From: Uloborus plumipes | Taxonomy: Eukaryota > Arthropoda > Arachnida > Araneae > Uloboridae | Assembly (NCBI GenBank): GCA_038373865.1 | Contig: JAXGGA010002925.1 | Location: forward strand, 48,072 to 112,071 | Direction of reading: 5' to 3' | Length of the DNA stretch: 64,000 nucleotides | Part shown: positions 45,986 through 58,035 of the stretch, one piece after another | Layout of the letters: each line of letters starts with the position of its first letter | Position numbering within the stretch: position 1 is the stretch's first letter | The notes under the pieces: generated by a model | The model's input: only the letters and a program-made list of their open reading frames with translations | Database searches by the model: none | Told to the model about the DNA's origin: nothing | Translations under genes and position numbers: made by a program

Positions 45986-47660
45986 GAAGGGCTTGAAGGA
46001 TGAAGGGGCTGTGTTACATTAAAAAAAATAAACTCTCTGGATAATGGTGAGCAATGGACACAGGTAATAACAGCTGGTACGTCAAAAAGTAGATGTCATT
46101 AGATCAATTTCATACGCACACTAACACAAAACCAGAAAACAAAAAAGCTGCAATAACTGCAACAATAAAACTTTGAAGTTTAATCACTCACAATTTCTGT
46201 TTTGTCACATAACCCTTTCATCTCCCAAGCCCTTCAATTATTAAAACCATTTCTTTCAGTAATGCGTATATTATAGCTGCCAGCTCTGTGGCAGCGCTGT
46301 GTTCGCTCCAGAAAGTGGTAAACTTTCGTGCGTTCTTTCCAACTCCTGAGTGAAGTAAATGCCTCCCAAATTTTCCTCCAAGCATTGAAACCCCCCCCCC
46401 CCGTGATATATTCAGTGATTGGAATTGCTGGAGACAGATTTTGTGTTTTTTCAATTGACATGATCAATAAGTCATATCTCCGGATTATCAACTAAGAACT
46501 GTATTGTATTTTTTTCTATCATGGACACATCATACTGTTTCTCTTTCTATGTTAAAAAAATTAGAGAGGTGTTTTTTGTTGGTTTGAAATAAAATAATAA
46601 AATGTGGTTTTCAAAATAATTTCATTAAAATCAAGTTTTCGATAGATTTAAAATCTTTGTAACATTGAAAATGCCCAAAACCTTTTTCAAACAATTAAAG
46701 CTATTACACTCAAAGTCAAAAATTGATTCGTATCAATCATAGTTAAACATTACCATTCATTAGTGGAAACGTATTGTGCAGTAATCTTTTAGTCATTTCA
46801 CGTCAAATCCCCCAATGTTATGTGTTGTCATGTATCGGATTTTGCTCATTATTTTTCTGCAAATAAATATCAATCAGAAAAGATGAAATTATTTATTTTT
46901 TTAAATAAGTTTTGAATAAAATTTAATTTGAAAATTTTTTTTAAATCTGGATTTCTGTCCATTTTTTGGTGTCACTTTTGTGGTACGAATTTGGGAAAAC
47001 CACGAAAATTTCTTCATTTTCCAACCATTTAACTGATTTAGGTTCAATTTAAAGCTAACATTCAACTATTTTTATATAAACTGCAAAGAATACCCTGTGT
47101 AAGATAGAATGGTGTCATTCATCATTCAAAGTCAAATTTTATGTTTTTTCGATTTGTAGTTTTAACATGTGATATCTCCGAAGTACAAACTATCATCCTT
47201 ATCATATATCTTTCTTGTATGAACAATAATGCTCTTGATATGTTCAGAAAAAAACGAGAGTGTTTTTTAACGTTTTGATTTATGGTATTAATAATGTTGT
47301 AGGAAGAAAACGAATTGATGGTGCGTGTTTAGTGCACTTCCCCTAATAATGATTTTTAAAAAACCTTGCTATATGTTCTACGTTCTACACAACAGCATCT
47401 GCGTCTTTCTCTACCTCAAAAATCAGGATCAGCTTTTTACAAACTAAAAGGAGGAAAGATTACTAATTGCGTTTTTCTTTTTAAATCAGGCAAAGTTATG
47501 ACTTAACGACTCAACCAACCTTTAATATTTTTCAGAAAGTACTTTTGAGTTATAGTAAGTTGTAACTCGAAAGATTTAAGTTTCATATGTTCTGACGTAG
47601 TCTACGGGATGTAATGTTACGCCGAGAAGACACAGTTCTGAAATGAAAAAGCGTCAGTTT

Positions 47661-47674
47661 CGCCATCTAGTGGC
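47661..47674 (-). promoter_or_regulatory. CTCF-like insulator motif
   Basis: On the minus strand the site reads GCCACTAGATGGCG, which fits the CTCF core CCAC-N-AG-purine-K-GGC. It stands alone, without a neighbouring gene. Similar AGATGGCGC is present at 10169-10177. Motif match only. Confidence 0.3.
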
Positions 47675-48955
47675 TATGCAAGTAAAGAAAGTTCGATGTG
47701 AAAATTACGTATTAATTCAGTACACTCCCAAGGGGGGGGGGAATAATGATATAGCTTATACAATGAGACATATTTTACAAAATTATTGGGAAAATACTTA
47801 TAAAAAGACTTATATGCTGCAGTTTCTTCGCATTGACTAAAGCAGGTTGGCAATTTTACTGGAGGGACAGTGGTCATCGTTATCTCTATCAGGATCGGAA
47901 GCTTTTTTTTTTTTTTTCAAATTTAAAAAAAGTGAGAATATGCTTTGTTATTTTGTTGTAATTTTTTTCAAAAACATGTAAGAAAGTTTAATAGCTCTCT
48001 AAAATACCGAAAAGAATAAATATACGCATAGGCGGCTGGTGCACTAAAAAAGTGGAGGGTCAAGAGAAAAATAACGGGGAGTAAAAGAAATGTGGGAGGA
48101 GGGGAGGCAGCACTCTAGTTTTTCTTTTTGTTTTTGTTAAATTTGGCTATTTTATTGGATATAACTGATTAAATGACCTCTGAAAATGCGGAATATTTCC
48201 TCAAAAATCAACCATGCTTGTAGATTTTCATTCATTTTTAGAAAATAACCTGAAGAAAGTCTGATTTTTGGAATTTTCAGCTTTTATGAAATTCATCAAT
48301 CCATTGGTAAAAATCTTTTTCTGCTCGATTATTACTTTTTAACCGTAAAAGGTGAGGGGGCAAGGACCCTTTACTTTTGGAAGTGAGGAGGCAGTCGACC
48401 CCCACCATGACCCCCTGTACTGTCTTCCTAAGCACAAAAGTGGTATCTGCAGACGGTCGCAAACGGAGATATTGCTGTTTTGCTCATCCATGTATTTGAT
48501 TCAGAAGGTACTTTTTCATATTTTTTTTTAATACTTCCAGTTCTCAAATAACGATAAAACATTGCATTTAGATAAAATAAGTTACGAAGAACCAACTGGT
48601 GACAATAACTCAGTTTTCTTAAAACGTGCAGATATGACTTTTGTGCTGACGGCAGTGTACGAGTCGCCTATGAATATAAGTTAACTAATGGTGCACATCT
48701 CTCCTTCCCAAGAGCGATGGCGCAAGGCGCAACCCTCTATTTTAGGGAACAACCCCTCCCGTAAATGAGACTAACCATCTCTAAAACCCTATCCCTAAAA
48801 AATTTCAAGGGAGCAGTGACCACACCCTCATCGTCTGAGTTAATAACAAATTAATTATTTCACTATGTATTTTGTCTTGTTTTTTTGAGTCAATAGACAC
48901 AGCACCTTTGCTGCTTCTGTCTTGCTATAATTAAAATTTTCTTTGTCACACAAAT

Positions 48956-49197
48956 CTGTACCTCAGAACCAGACTAAGTTCATTTTCGCCATTTTGCAGT
49001 AGAGGGCGACAAAGATTGTCGGATACATGCAAAGATGGGACTCGCGCTCCTTTCACGCTGCTAAATAATCGTGAAGGAATTTGTTTTATAGAATACTGTT
49101 TTAATGGGTCGATGTGGAATAAGATTCTACATACAATGAAGCAAAACAGTGAAAATCGCCGTTTTTGGACTTGCGTCGTTCTGATTCTGAGGTACAG
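48956..49197. mobile_element. MITE with CTGTACCTCAGAACCAGA termini, copy 2
   Basis: 242 bases with the same inverted termini and interior as 5214-5513 but without the insert. Flanked by AAAT on both sides. It provides the unoccupied version of the target (ATACAATGAAGCAA near 49132) for the retroposed insert in copy 1. The 63-codon frame over it is incidental. Confidence 0.88.
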
Positions 49198-49329
49198 AAA
49201 TGAATGAAGAAAATGAATAAAAAAAAGAGAAGAAAGTGGCTATGGGTAGAGACGCAGGAGCAGGGCAAAAAATGAGCTGATGTTTTTACAGTATAATAAT
49301 GTGTGTGTTGGTAGATTTCCTTTAAGTCG

Positions 49330-49974
49330 AGATGCTAGCTTTTCTGCTTCGTTTTGGACAAAATGAAAGAGCAACCATTTGCTTATCCTCATCTGTAAGT
49401 CTTCTTGCCAAACCATTTAAATAAAACATTCATAAACTTCAAACAGAAATGAAGTCATTTCAATCTCCCGCGTGTTTCGTAAAAGCTGTTCTTTAAATCA
49501 AGATTTAAAAAAAAATATCCTTCGTGGTTGACACCTTTTATCTATCATCTTCATCTACCATGTCAATTAGTCTTCGGGTCAAACTATTTTAAAAAAGGAA
49601 ATCCTTCGAGTTTAAGCAGAAATGAAGTCACTTTAATATACCACGTGCGTTGGTTAAGTTTTTCTTTGGGCAAGATACCAGCTTTGCCTCTTTGCGGTTG
49701 ACATAATCAATGAGCAATCTTGTTTATCATCGTCATCAATTACGTCTGTTAGTCTTCCTCTTAAACCCTTTAAAAAGTAGTAAATTTTAAAGTTCAAGGT
49801 AGAAATTAAGATATCTTCATATGCCACATGCCTTGCTTGGGTTTTTCTTTGGGTCAGTGAAGACAGCAGCTTTACCATTTCGTGGATGACATAATCAATG
49901 AGCACTTCTTTGTCTAAACGATACATCCTTCTCTCACGTTGGTTCGATCCGATCAGTGGTTTTTTCCGCAACAT
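49330..49974 (-). pseudogene. Tandem array of a decayed ~58-62-codon coding module
   Basis: Three to four units of about 172-183 bases repeat: 'gaaatgaagtca' lies at 49447, 49619 and 49802 (GAAATTAAG), and 'gttgacataatcaatgagca' or a variant at 49523, 49704 and 49882. On the minus strand they align as protein. The best unit reads VLIDYVIHEMVKLLSSLTQR, KTQARHVAYEDILISTLNFK and IYYFLKGLRGRLTD. The next reads LLIDYVNRKEAKLVSCPKKN after a one-base frame change. The most decayed, nearest 49330-49460, keeps GLARRLTDEDK but has several stop codons. I do not recognise the family. It could be tandemly duplicated exons of a dead gene or a repeat-containing ORF; a 106-codon frame (49654-49974) is the remaining open part. 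Confidence 0.45.
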
Positions 49975-51320
49975 GTAGCATATAAATTCGTGTGGGTAAT
50001 CCGCAGCGAAACTTTCACGCTTCCAATCCCGAGTTTATTCGGGCAAGCAAAAGATCAATCATTCCGCTGATAAGCCCAATAGAGGACTACAAGGGTTGAT
50101 ATTTGTAGAAAGCTAAGTCTAATTGCTCGGTTGATTTTATCTGTGATTGATACACCTCCGCAATTAAAGGAGGGACTGTTCGCCTTGAAACTGCTGGTTC
50201 TCACATACAAATGGGAAATTACAGGCCGGATGAATTGATGAGTTTTATGCATCTGAGTCATAATCTCAGCTAAAACGATGATCTACGAAAAGAAAATGGT
50301 TACTTTTCGAACATATCTATGTCCTATGTTTCTCACGTAAAAATTAAAGGCTCATTTTTCTGATGGGTAGCATTCTTGAAATACTTACCATCATTAATGC
50401 TTTATTGGTTCTTAGAACTTTTAAGAACTTTTTCGTTGCTTTATTACATCATAATGAATGCTTTATTGATTCTTAGAAATTTTCCCCAAGATCTGTATAA
50501 TGTAACGCCTTATTGAATTGTTTGGGCATTCTCGTGCATAATTATTGTTGCGGCAGCTTTTTTTCCAAATAGCAACAATTTCAGCAAAATTAAAAGTAGT
50601 AATTATTCTGAAAGAAGACAGGGCGTGATAATTCCTGCATAAAATTTTTACCTCTAGATTAATTGTTTATTTCATTTACTGTCTTTGAATGGCAATATTG
50701 GTAATTTAAAAAATAATATTGTCTGCACACTTTTCTTTCTTTTTTTTGCCGAAGTACTATGTCAAAAGAAGCAGTTGCTTCAAAAATGAGGTTTAAGTTT
50801 TAAAAAGCAATGCCTTTAGCATTAGTTAATACATTTTATTCACTAAAATTTAGGTATTATCTGCTGTATTTCTTCTCATTATTATTATGCTTTTCATTGT
50901 GAACCAGAAATTTACAGATCGCTATTTGAAAAACCACTTTAAAAATTCTGAACTGTTTCAATACCACTTTTGCTTGTAACAACTAACTCTGGCATGTGAC
51001 AAATACATACTCTTGCAATATGCAATGACTGATGAGACTCAAGATATTTGTTTCTTAAAATTTGCGATACATAAAATAATTTGTTCTTTCGTGTATAAAG
51101 CTGCATGCACATTAACGAAAAGTGTTTCCCCTTTTGTTCTTCTGTAATATACATCTCCATGTGCAGCTAAAGAAAATAATTTTGCTTTTCTCCTTCAACT
51201 AATTTTATTTACTTATTGAACAAAAACTAAAAGAAGATCACCAACCGAAGAAGAGTTGTAAACAATGTAGAAGCTTAGTATTTAACACTTTAATTTCTCC
51301 TGTGTCATAAAAAGTTTTTG
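49975..51320. other. AT-rich stretch, no gene recognised
   Basis: The segment continues from the decayed array at 49330-49974 into ordinary AT-rich sequence. Two minus-strand frames (50055-50261, 50939-51160) have no domain. Confidence 0.55.
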
Positions 51321-51322
51321 TA

Positions 51323-53489
51323 GGGGAAGACCGCCTATATTGGACCCCCTAAGAACAGGAGGCCTGTGTCGCTCAATGTGAAGCAAAACAGAAATGCAAA
51401 ATAGGGCATCGTGAGCTAAATTTAATCAGGAACCGCCCTAGGAGCTTATATTTTCTGAAAATATGAAAATTATTTTTTAAAAAATTATCTTATAAAAAGT
51501 TACAAAAGTCCAATTTAGGAATATATGCGCCTAAATTGAACCATGCGCTTCCTAAATTGGACCGTAAGAAGAAATCATAGAATAATTTATATTTGAACTA
51601 CACAGCTTTTTTCCAGGGTTTGCAACAGAATTTCTTTTGCTTCAGCCTCACTTAGGAGGTGTTGATAAACTCGCCGATGGCATTTCATACACTTAATAAT
51701 GTTTTGCGCTTCATCTCTATGACACATATTGCAATAACAATTGTTTTGTGCAGTTTCTTGCTTCTTCTTGTGTGACTTTTTCTGCTCTATGCCTCTTTTA
51801 TACGGCGTTAAAATGATTGCTGAGATAGCCTTCCTTTTTGTTCCTTCTATTTTTTAGGCAAAGGTGATATGTGAGCTGGCTTTAAAAAATCATAATTAAG
51901 AGATGACAATCATGTTTTGATGAGAACTATCCGCCGATTCTGCAGAACTTGTGCTAATTTAAGTCGTAGCTAGTTCTTGTACATGGTGTACAACTTACAC
52001 CGAACATGTAACCTGTTCAGTGTTCACTTTGAGTAGTTTTATCTGGACTACTTGCCCCTAATTCTGTTGCAGCCAAATCAATGTCATTAAACACATGTCA
52101 ATTAACAGGCTAAACTCCTGTTCTTTAGAATCAACTCACAGCTTTTGCCATGGCCTTGATTGCGGTTTGCCCATAAGAGTTACCAAACAGTTCTCCTGTG
52201 CGATATTAGATAATGGATCTCATTAGATGTTCTCGCATCCATGTATCACATGCTCGATTAAAATATGTAGACAGAGACTGAATAAAGACCACATCTACGT
52301 GTATGATGTGCTTAAAGAGAAATTATTATTATATCGTTTTCGTTAGCCAAGTTTATTGCATCAATGTTCTTTATGTAAGTGCTGTGCCTATCCATTGATA
52401 GAAAGACATTCTTTTTACATTGCTTGGATTAACAGTTTTGATGAAATGTTGTATCAATTGTGTGAATTATCGTTTGTGATCCAACCTTTTTTTTTTTGAA
52501 CAAGCATATTTCTCACCAGGGAAGCTTTTACGATGAGTTCATACATGGAACGTAATCTTTTGAAAATAAGCATGGGGAGCTTTCAATTCTGTTACACTCG
52601 TGTAGCAAATAACCAGTGGATTTCTACCACGTTCACCACTCATTACTGCTCCAACCTGGTGTTTATCTCTATACGTCAATATATTTTGGGGCTTTTGGAC
52701 AATGAAAAAACCGACTTCATCTACATTGAACATTTTAGTAGCATATAAATTGTTTCCTTTTAAAATCGTTTTGAAATTATCGAAGAATTTCATAATTTTC
52801 TCTCGGTAAACCAGCATACATTTTATTTAAGTTAATAAATATGTTTCACAACCTGAAACTGCAGCTTAATGGATGAAGAGAAAAAAAACCATGCATTTTA
52901 AGAAGTTGCAGCTTCTACTTGATAAAAATGTGCTTGATAAAAAAGTTTAAATGAATATCGTGAATAGGTGTTAAAGTATGCTTAAAATTATTTTAACTAC
53001 GCTATTAAATAAGACGAGTCACTTATTTTATGTTACGATTAATAAAAAGTCTTATTTAAAATCATATTCTTAAATTGGACCACCGGTCCAATATAGGAAA
53101 ATTTTTTCGGTCCAATAAAGGAAAACACGCCATTTTTTATTCTTCAGCTTATTGCTCTGTCAAAAATTATCACAATCGGGCATATAAATACATCAATGTA
53201 ATCCTTATTAAACACAGTTTATAATACTGTAACAGCATTTTACCGCAATTCACAAGTTTTTGAGTTATCCTGCTAGAAACAAGTCCACAAAATAAGATTT
53301 CGCACGTTTTCAACACAAATCTAGCCGTAACTCACGCTAAACAGTTCGAAGACTGGTGAAACTTCATACACATTGATTTTATTCCTAAAACTTCATATTT
53401 TTGCTGTTAAAATGTAGCATAGGTCTCCGTACTAGATTTTAAGCCCGAGGTCCAATTTAAGCAGTGGTCCAATATAGGCGGTCTTCCCC
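51323..53489 (-). mobile_element. pogo-type DNA transposon, degenerate (2.17 kb)
   Basis: Perfect inverted termini GGGGAAGACCGCCTATATTG (continuing GACC) are flanked by TA at 51321-51322 and 53490-53491, the pogo/Tc1 target. Subterminal 'ttggacc' motifs recur at both ends. The interior carries a minus-strand transposase relic (51640-52820). The part between 52820 and 53400 no longer shows the N-terminal DNA-binding domains. Terminal identity with decayed coding sequence suggests the termini are under transposition constraint or that this is a deletion derivative mobilised later. Confidence 0.88.
51640..52820 (-). pseudogene. pogo/Tigger-like transposase, fragmented
   Basis: Reading on the minus strand from 52817: MKFFDNFKTILKGNNLYATK leads into FNVDEVGFFIVQKP and QVGAVMSGERGRNPLV. 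This is the start of the pogo DDE domain, with the first catalytic Asp in NVDE. Farther on, in other frames, VFLSID resembles the second catalytic motif, then SLSTYFNRACDTWMREHL and ELFGNSYGQTAIKAMAKAV match the region after it. The C-terminal part gives KRGIEQKKSHKKKQ and a Cys-rich finger, CYCNMCHRDE then IKCMKCHRR. Several frameshifts and stops (including runs of stops near 52320-52340) make it non-functional. The N-terminal helix-turn-helix region was not found. Confidence 0.8.
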
Positions 53490-53752
53490 TACTCAATTCA
53501 ACCAGATCACATCCTATTAAAAACTCCGCTGTTTCAGGAAAAACTCTTCTTAAAATATATTTTTCTTGAATAAATTTTTTGCTATTTTTTTACCCCTTTA
53601 TACAAACGTTACGTTTTAATCAATTTTAGTTGTGGAAGGTTGCAGAAGCACCCTGTTTTAAAAATCAATGGGTTGTTCATTGACTTGCATAACAATGGAG
53701 CCGTGCTGTTTCGAAAAAATCAGTTAATTGTGTTTGTTTCTTTTCCGAGACC

Positions 53753-53795
53753 TTCGCGGATAATCCGCTGACGGATAATCGAGAGTTTACTGTAG
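53753..53795 (-). mobile_element. Solo terminus of another pogo/Tigger-type element
   Basis: In reverse complement the segment starts CTACAGTAAACTCTCGATTA and repeats GGATTATCCG-type motifs, the style of Tigger/pogo termini. The element would extend toward lower coordinates; no partner end was found before 53490. Confidence 0.4.
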
Positions 53796-54129
53796 ATATA
53801 AATGGTTGTGTACCAATTGAACCATCTCAGGAATCAGTTCTGCGACATGTTTATTTGAGGTGAAAAAAGAGTACACAAATACTGCTGTAGTTAGAACGGT
53901 AGAATTTCTTGACTCAAACTTGACTTGTGTAACTGAAATCTTTAGTTTCAAAAAGAAGGGATGTTTGGAGTTCTTTTCCATGACTCAAAGCACCTGGGAA
54001 AAATCTGGTGTCAAAAGAAGGCACAGCAAGTAGGTCGAAGAGCAAAGAGCTGACTGGTAGTATCATTTTAGGCATATCCCAAAGACTGAAATAAAGCACA
54101 ACGATTGAGGGATCAGCCTATGATATTAA

Positions 54130-54646
54130 CCCATTTATGCCCAAGTTTTTTTTAACAATTTTCTTCAATTTTTATCTGCTTAAAACTCTTACTTGGATGG
54201 TTTACATACATTTTAGGCTTAAAATAGTTCGCCGTTGCCATATTTATTAAGTTATTTAACGTCCTGTTTATGGGATATTTTGCAGATATGTGAGCAAAAT
54301 ACGACCTTACTTGACTTTACTTTTGCAAAGTAACATTACAGAAAGCATCTGTGATCAGTTTTAAGCAAATCATTTTAAAATAGTTTAATTTTATGAAAAA
54401 TTATTTCGCAAAAGAAATTACTTTCTGTGACTACCCATGCTGGATCGTTGTTTGACTGACTTGTCTGAAAATAGCTGTCAATAAATAAACTCTGATGTCC
54501 AAATAGTGGCTCTAACTGGTTTTCTCAAGGAGAAGGACTATTTAACTTGTGAAAAACAGCTTGAGTGAAAGGATATACCCATTACAGGTTTTTGTATGCA
54601 GTAACTAACAAGCGTCCCGTTTTTTAGGCTGCTGGGCATAAACGGG
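54130..54646. mobile_element. piggyBac-like non-autonomous element (517 bp)
   Basis: TTAA at 54126-54129 and 54647-54650 bounds termini CCCATTTATGCCCA and, in reverse complement, CCCGTTTATGCCCA. No open frame of note. It is a second piggyBac-type element in the window, with ends distinct from 30988-31590. Confidence 0.82.
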
Positions 54647-54764
54647 TTAAACATTTGTCATTTACAGGATACTCCCTCACTACCCTCTTAATTTGCATCG
54701 CATCAAGATTATGAGGCACAAAGAATAGGCCAAACAATTAACGCATCTAACACACGGTTCTATT

Positions 54765-55454
54765 CAGTGGCGTACGCAGACAAATTATTTCAGGGGGGGC
54801 TGAGTCAAGACTCTTTGTTAGTGTGTGGGGGGGAGGGCACCTCATAAAATGTAGCTAAAAAAGTAAATGTCTCGAATTTTTGCTTCAATACCTATTGAAG
54901 TCGACAAAAATACATCATTAAAAAAATTGTCATTAAAACTATTGGTAAGAAAGCGTTTTTGATGGACACAGAGAATGGTTAATTAAAATTTAAGAAAATT
55001 TCTTCAAATTTCTTCATTGAAAGAGGTGTTGCTGAAACACTTGTTTGCAATATTTTGGCAAATTTAAACTCTAATAATGTTAATTTCGCAGTTTATTGTA
55101 CTATTGTTCCCAACACTGGGTTTCAATTGAATTTACTGAAATTTATTTAACAGAATTATATGACTGGAACACATTAATCGTTATTTCTAAAACATAGATT
55201 TGCAATAAAAATGAACAAAATGGAATAATAGGATAATTGTAAACATGACGTATAGTAAAATAGATATGTCGAAACAAAAAAAAATCTTTCTTTTAATATT
55301 TTCCTATACTTAATTATCTGTTCTGAAAGCTCTTCTCATTTTGGGATTTCAAAAAAAAAAAAAAAAAAAACCTTAGCTTACACTTAAAAAATGTGTTTTG
55401 AAAATTTCGGAGGGGGCTGCAGCCCTATCAGCCCACCCCCTGAGTACGCCACTG
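54765..55454. mobile_element. hAT-type non-autonomous element, CAGTGGCGTAC termini (690 bp)
   Basis: Perfect 8-bp target duplications GTTCTATT (54757-54764 and 55455-55462) flank CAGTGGCGTACGCAG and, in reverse complement, CAGTGGCGTACTCAGGG. Both subterminal regions carry G-rich runs facing inwards ('caggggggg', 'ggagggggctgcagcc'). Interior AT-rich, with an A run near 55351-55370. Not coding. Confidence 0.92.
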
Positions 55455-55462
55455 GTTCTATT

Positions 55463-56285
55463 GCACTTAGTTTGGCTTGCAATACTGAAAAGCGTTAAGT
55501 GTCTGTTTACATGTGAGATGACATCAGCAGCAACGCTACTGCTACTGATGTTTGATAGTGTCATCCCTGCAACCAAAATTGTATATCTTTCTTTGGCTCA
55601 AAGAAGAAATGTATCTACGAATATTGAAGAAAAAAAATTAGCTTTCTTCCTCTATTTCTTTCTCTACAATCTTTTACTTTCTAAAGGTTAGGTAGCTTTA
55701 GAGCCCCCATATAGAAGCTAGCGTAGCTTCTCTCTAATTGAAACTAACTGCAACTCCGAAGCAATTGATGTGATTGGTCAGAAGGAAAAAAATGAATTCA
55801 CTAACAAAATGGAAAATATGAAGGACTAGAATTTTAAACCTTTATTAATTTAAGTGTTCAAAACTAAGAATTTTTGCGCTAAGTAGAAGAAAACCTTATT
55901 CTCAGTAATTTTATTGTAGAAGCTATCTATTAATTAAAGGCAGTTATTTTAGTTAAGATTTTTATGAAGCAAATTACTTTATATGTGCCTGCCAGTTAAT
56001 GCCAGTTTTTTTTTTTTTTTTTGGCAGAAAGTAGTTTCTGATTAGAAGGTTTTAACCGGTTTAAGCATTGGTTTTAATCGTTTCGGTAAACCCTGCATTG
56101 AATCAATGTTGGAAGGAATTTAGTGCGGTAAATTTCGAAACTGAATCAGAACTTTAGTTGTTGAAGTTATAAGATATTGTACTTGTAATTACCAGATACC
56201 GTAAGTAATTGAGAAATCGAAACTCTTCGAAGCAATCCGACAAACATCGCAGATAGCAGATCTTTTCTTTTTATTCAAATTGCTA
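55463..56285. other. AT-rich stretch, no gene recognised
   Basis: A short minus-strand segment, 55480-55570, follows TTTGGTTGCAG and reads MTLSNISSSSVAADVISHVN. It could be an exon remnant, but it is small and has no domain. A T run lies near 56006-56021. Confidence 0.5.
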
Positions 56286-56287
56286 TA

Positions 56288-56722
56288 CACTAAAAATGAA
56301 TGTTGTTTTTACAGCATAATATGGCTAATTTTATAGTAATAAACTCTAAAAATTGCTAATTTTACAGTAATAAACTAAAATTGCTACTTTTACAGTAATA
56401 AATTGTAAAATTGCTACTTTTACACTACTAAACTGTAAAATTGCTAATTTTGCAGTAATAAACTGTAAAATTGCAAATTTTAGTTTATTACCGTTGATTT
56501 TACAGTTTTAAACTGGAACCTCTGCTGCTAGTATTATACTGTTGTTTTTACAGCATAATGCTGCTAAATTTTACGGCAATAAACTGTAAAATTTCTAACT
56601 TTACAGTAAGAAACTGTAAAATATCTAGCTTTACAGTTTATCACTGTGCATTTTACAGTTTTGAATTGGAACCTCGGCTGCCAATATTATACTGCAAAAA
56701 CAACAGTTTATTTTTTGCAGTG
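56288..56722. mobile_element. Modular MITE, copy 5
   Basis: Left end CACTAAAAATGAATGTTG, right end TTTTTTGCAGTG, TA at 56286-56287 and 56723-56724. Contains six or so 'aataaactgtaaaattgct' modules, the 'ctgctgctag' centre and a 'cagcataatgctgctaaat' variant. Non-coding. Confidence 0.85.
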
Positions 56723-56724
56723 TA

Positions 56725-57352
56725 TAATCCTAGTGCCTCATAAGCTTCAAACTCCTAGACGTCTGTAAACGTCCACCAATCACACAACTTATCAACTTGA
56801 TCTCGATAACTTTCAACTACCATCTGTTTTCCAACCCAAAATTCAAAGAAATATGTACTTTGAAAAAGTCAGTAAACGTCCACTAGTCACTCAACCGTCG
56901 CACTCAGCAACTTGACCCCGACAATTCATCTGTTTTGTAATCCAAAATTCAGCGAAGGATTTACCTCACAGGAAAATTCACATTTGCCCTTTGTATTTTC
57001 TACAAAACAGCGCCTTCATGGAACAGCAACCATCCTTGAAATATCATCTGAAGTCTTTGCGATACCATTTTCTTCCGAAGAGTCCGAAGTTGGGACTTTT
57101 TTTATTTATTTTTTTCTTAGTTTTGCATGTCTGCCTAAAAACACTGTGCGCTATCAAGTGTAAACAATGCTGAGCTCCTGAGAATTTCATAAAATTTGTT
57201 TTATTGGACGTATAGCAACCGGGGACAGTTATTTATGTCCACAAAAAAAGTGGTTTGTTTGACCGTGATGAGGGATTCATCGCCCGTTTGTTGTGAGAAA
57301 CTTTCGTTCTGTTGTTTTTGACTTTGTCTTGCCATTTCATTTAAGGTAAATT
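56725..57352. other. Non-coding stretch, nothing recognised
   Basis: A weak internal repetition ('aaacgtccaccaatcaca' near 56766 and 'aaacgtccactagtcact' near 56873) shows an approximate 107-bp duplication of about 100 bases. The open frames at 56912-57173 have no domain. Confidence 0.5.
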
Positions 57353-57726
57353 GGCGGAAGACGCCGTAGCTTTTAACTTTATTTTGTTTTAAATAACGTA
57401 TTGCTTTTATTTTAAAAAATCCAATTTATCCACAAAATATGGACTTTTGTGATTGGTAAAAATATAGGTTTCGGTTTGAAAAACAATTTTTCGCCACCGA
57501 AAATTAATGATTACAAAACTATTCCATTTCGGCAGCTTCCGTATACCACTGGGGAAGATTTCGTAAGGCAAATTGTCGTAGGTGGGAGATGCCGTACACG
57601 GTGCATACAATGTATTTCATCGAATCATATTTTTTTCGACGTTTCGGCGAATTTCTTTATATCTGTTTTTCGAGTAGGATCATTGTTTTCTCTAGGATGC
57701 CGTCGAAAAACTACGGCATATTCCCC
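57353..57726. mobile_element. Possible pogo-like MITE with GCCGTAG subterminal motifs
   Basis: The right end in reverse complement is GGGGAATATGCCGTAGTTTT next to TA (57727-57728); the left end GGCGGAAGACGCCGTAGC is a decayed counterpart without a clear TA. Both resemble the pogo termini at 51323 and 58534 (GGGGAA with G/A-C). Extra GCCGT motifs occur inside. The 99-codon frame over it has no domain. Confidence 0.4.
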
Positions 57727-57943
57727 TAACGAAAGTACGGCATCTTAGCAAAAGGCATTTAACACTATTTCGGCGACGAAACGCGCAAGGGAAGGAGCGC
57801 GCGTAAGTCACGGAGGTCCCGCGGCAACACATCAGAATGTGGTAAAAATGGCAAAACACTATAAAAACACCCCTTAAACCTGCAATAAATCAAAACCAAT
57901 TTGGTTGCACTTTTAATGTACATGCTCCTACATTCTGACAGTA

Positions 57944-58035
57944 CTGTAAAACATGATGTTTTTACAGTATAATACAGATAATTTTATAGTAATAAAATGT
58001 AAAATATCTAATTTTACAGAAATAAACTAAAATCT
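57944..58035. mobile_element. Modular MITE, truncated copy 6
   Basis: Starts with CTGTAAAACATGATGTTTTT after TA and continues with 'acagtataatacagataatt' and two 'aataaa(c/a)tgtaaaat' modules, then stops without a right terminus. Confidence 0.7.

Larger units (their letters stand above)
44355..48955. other. Mostly unique AT-rich DNA
   Basis: Contains the possible exon at 45327-45444, an alternating purine-pyrimidine segment at 45026-45056, a poly-T run at about 45953-45981 and a CTCF-like site at 47661-47674. Overlapping frames at 46218-46491 (minus) are domain-free. A segment starting near 48028 ('ggcggctggtgcac') resembles an element end but no partner was found. Confidence 0.5.

Noticed and set aside
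46218..46491. Two overlapping minus-strand frames with a Gly run
   Set aside because: The Gly run comes from a C homopolymer, and neither frame shows a domain.
55373..55691. Possible exon after TTTGGTTGCAG on the minus strand
   Set aside because: Too short, no donor or homology that I can recognise, and it abuts a hAT insertion.
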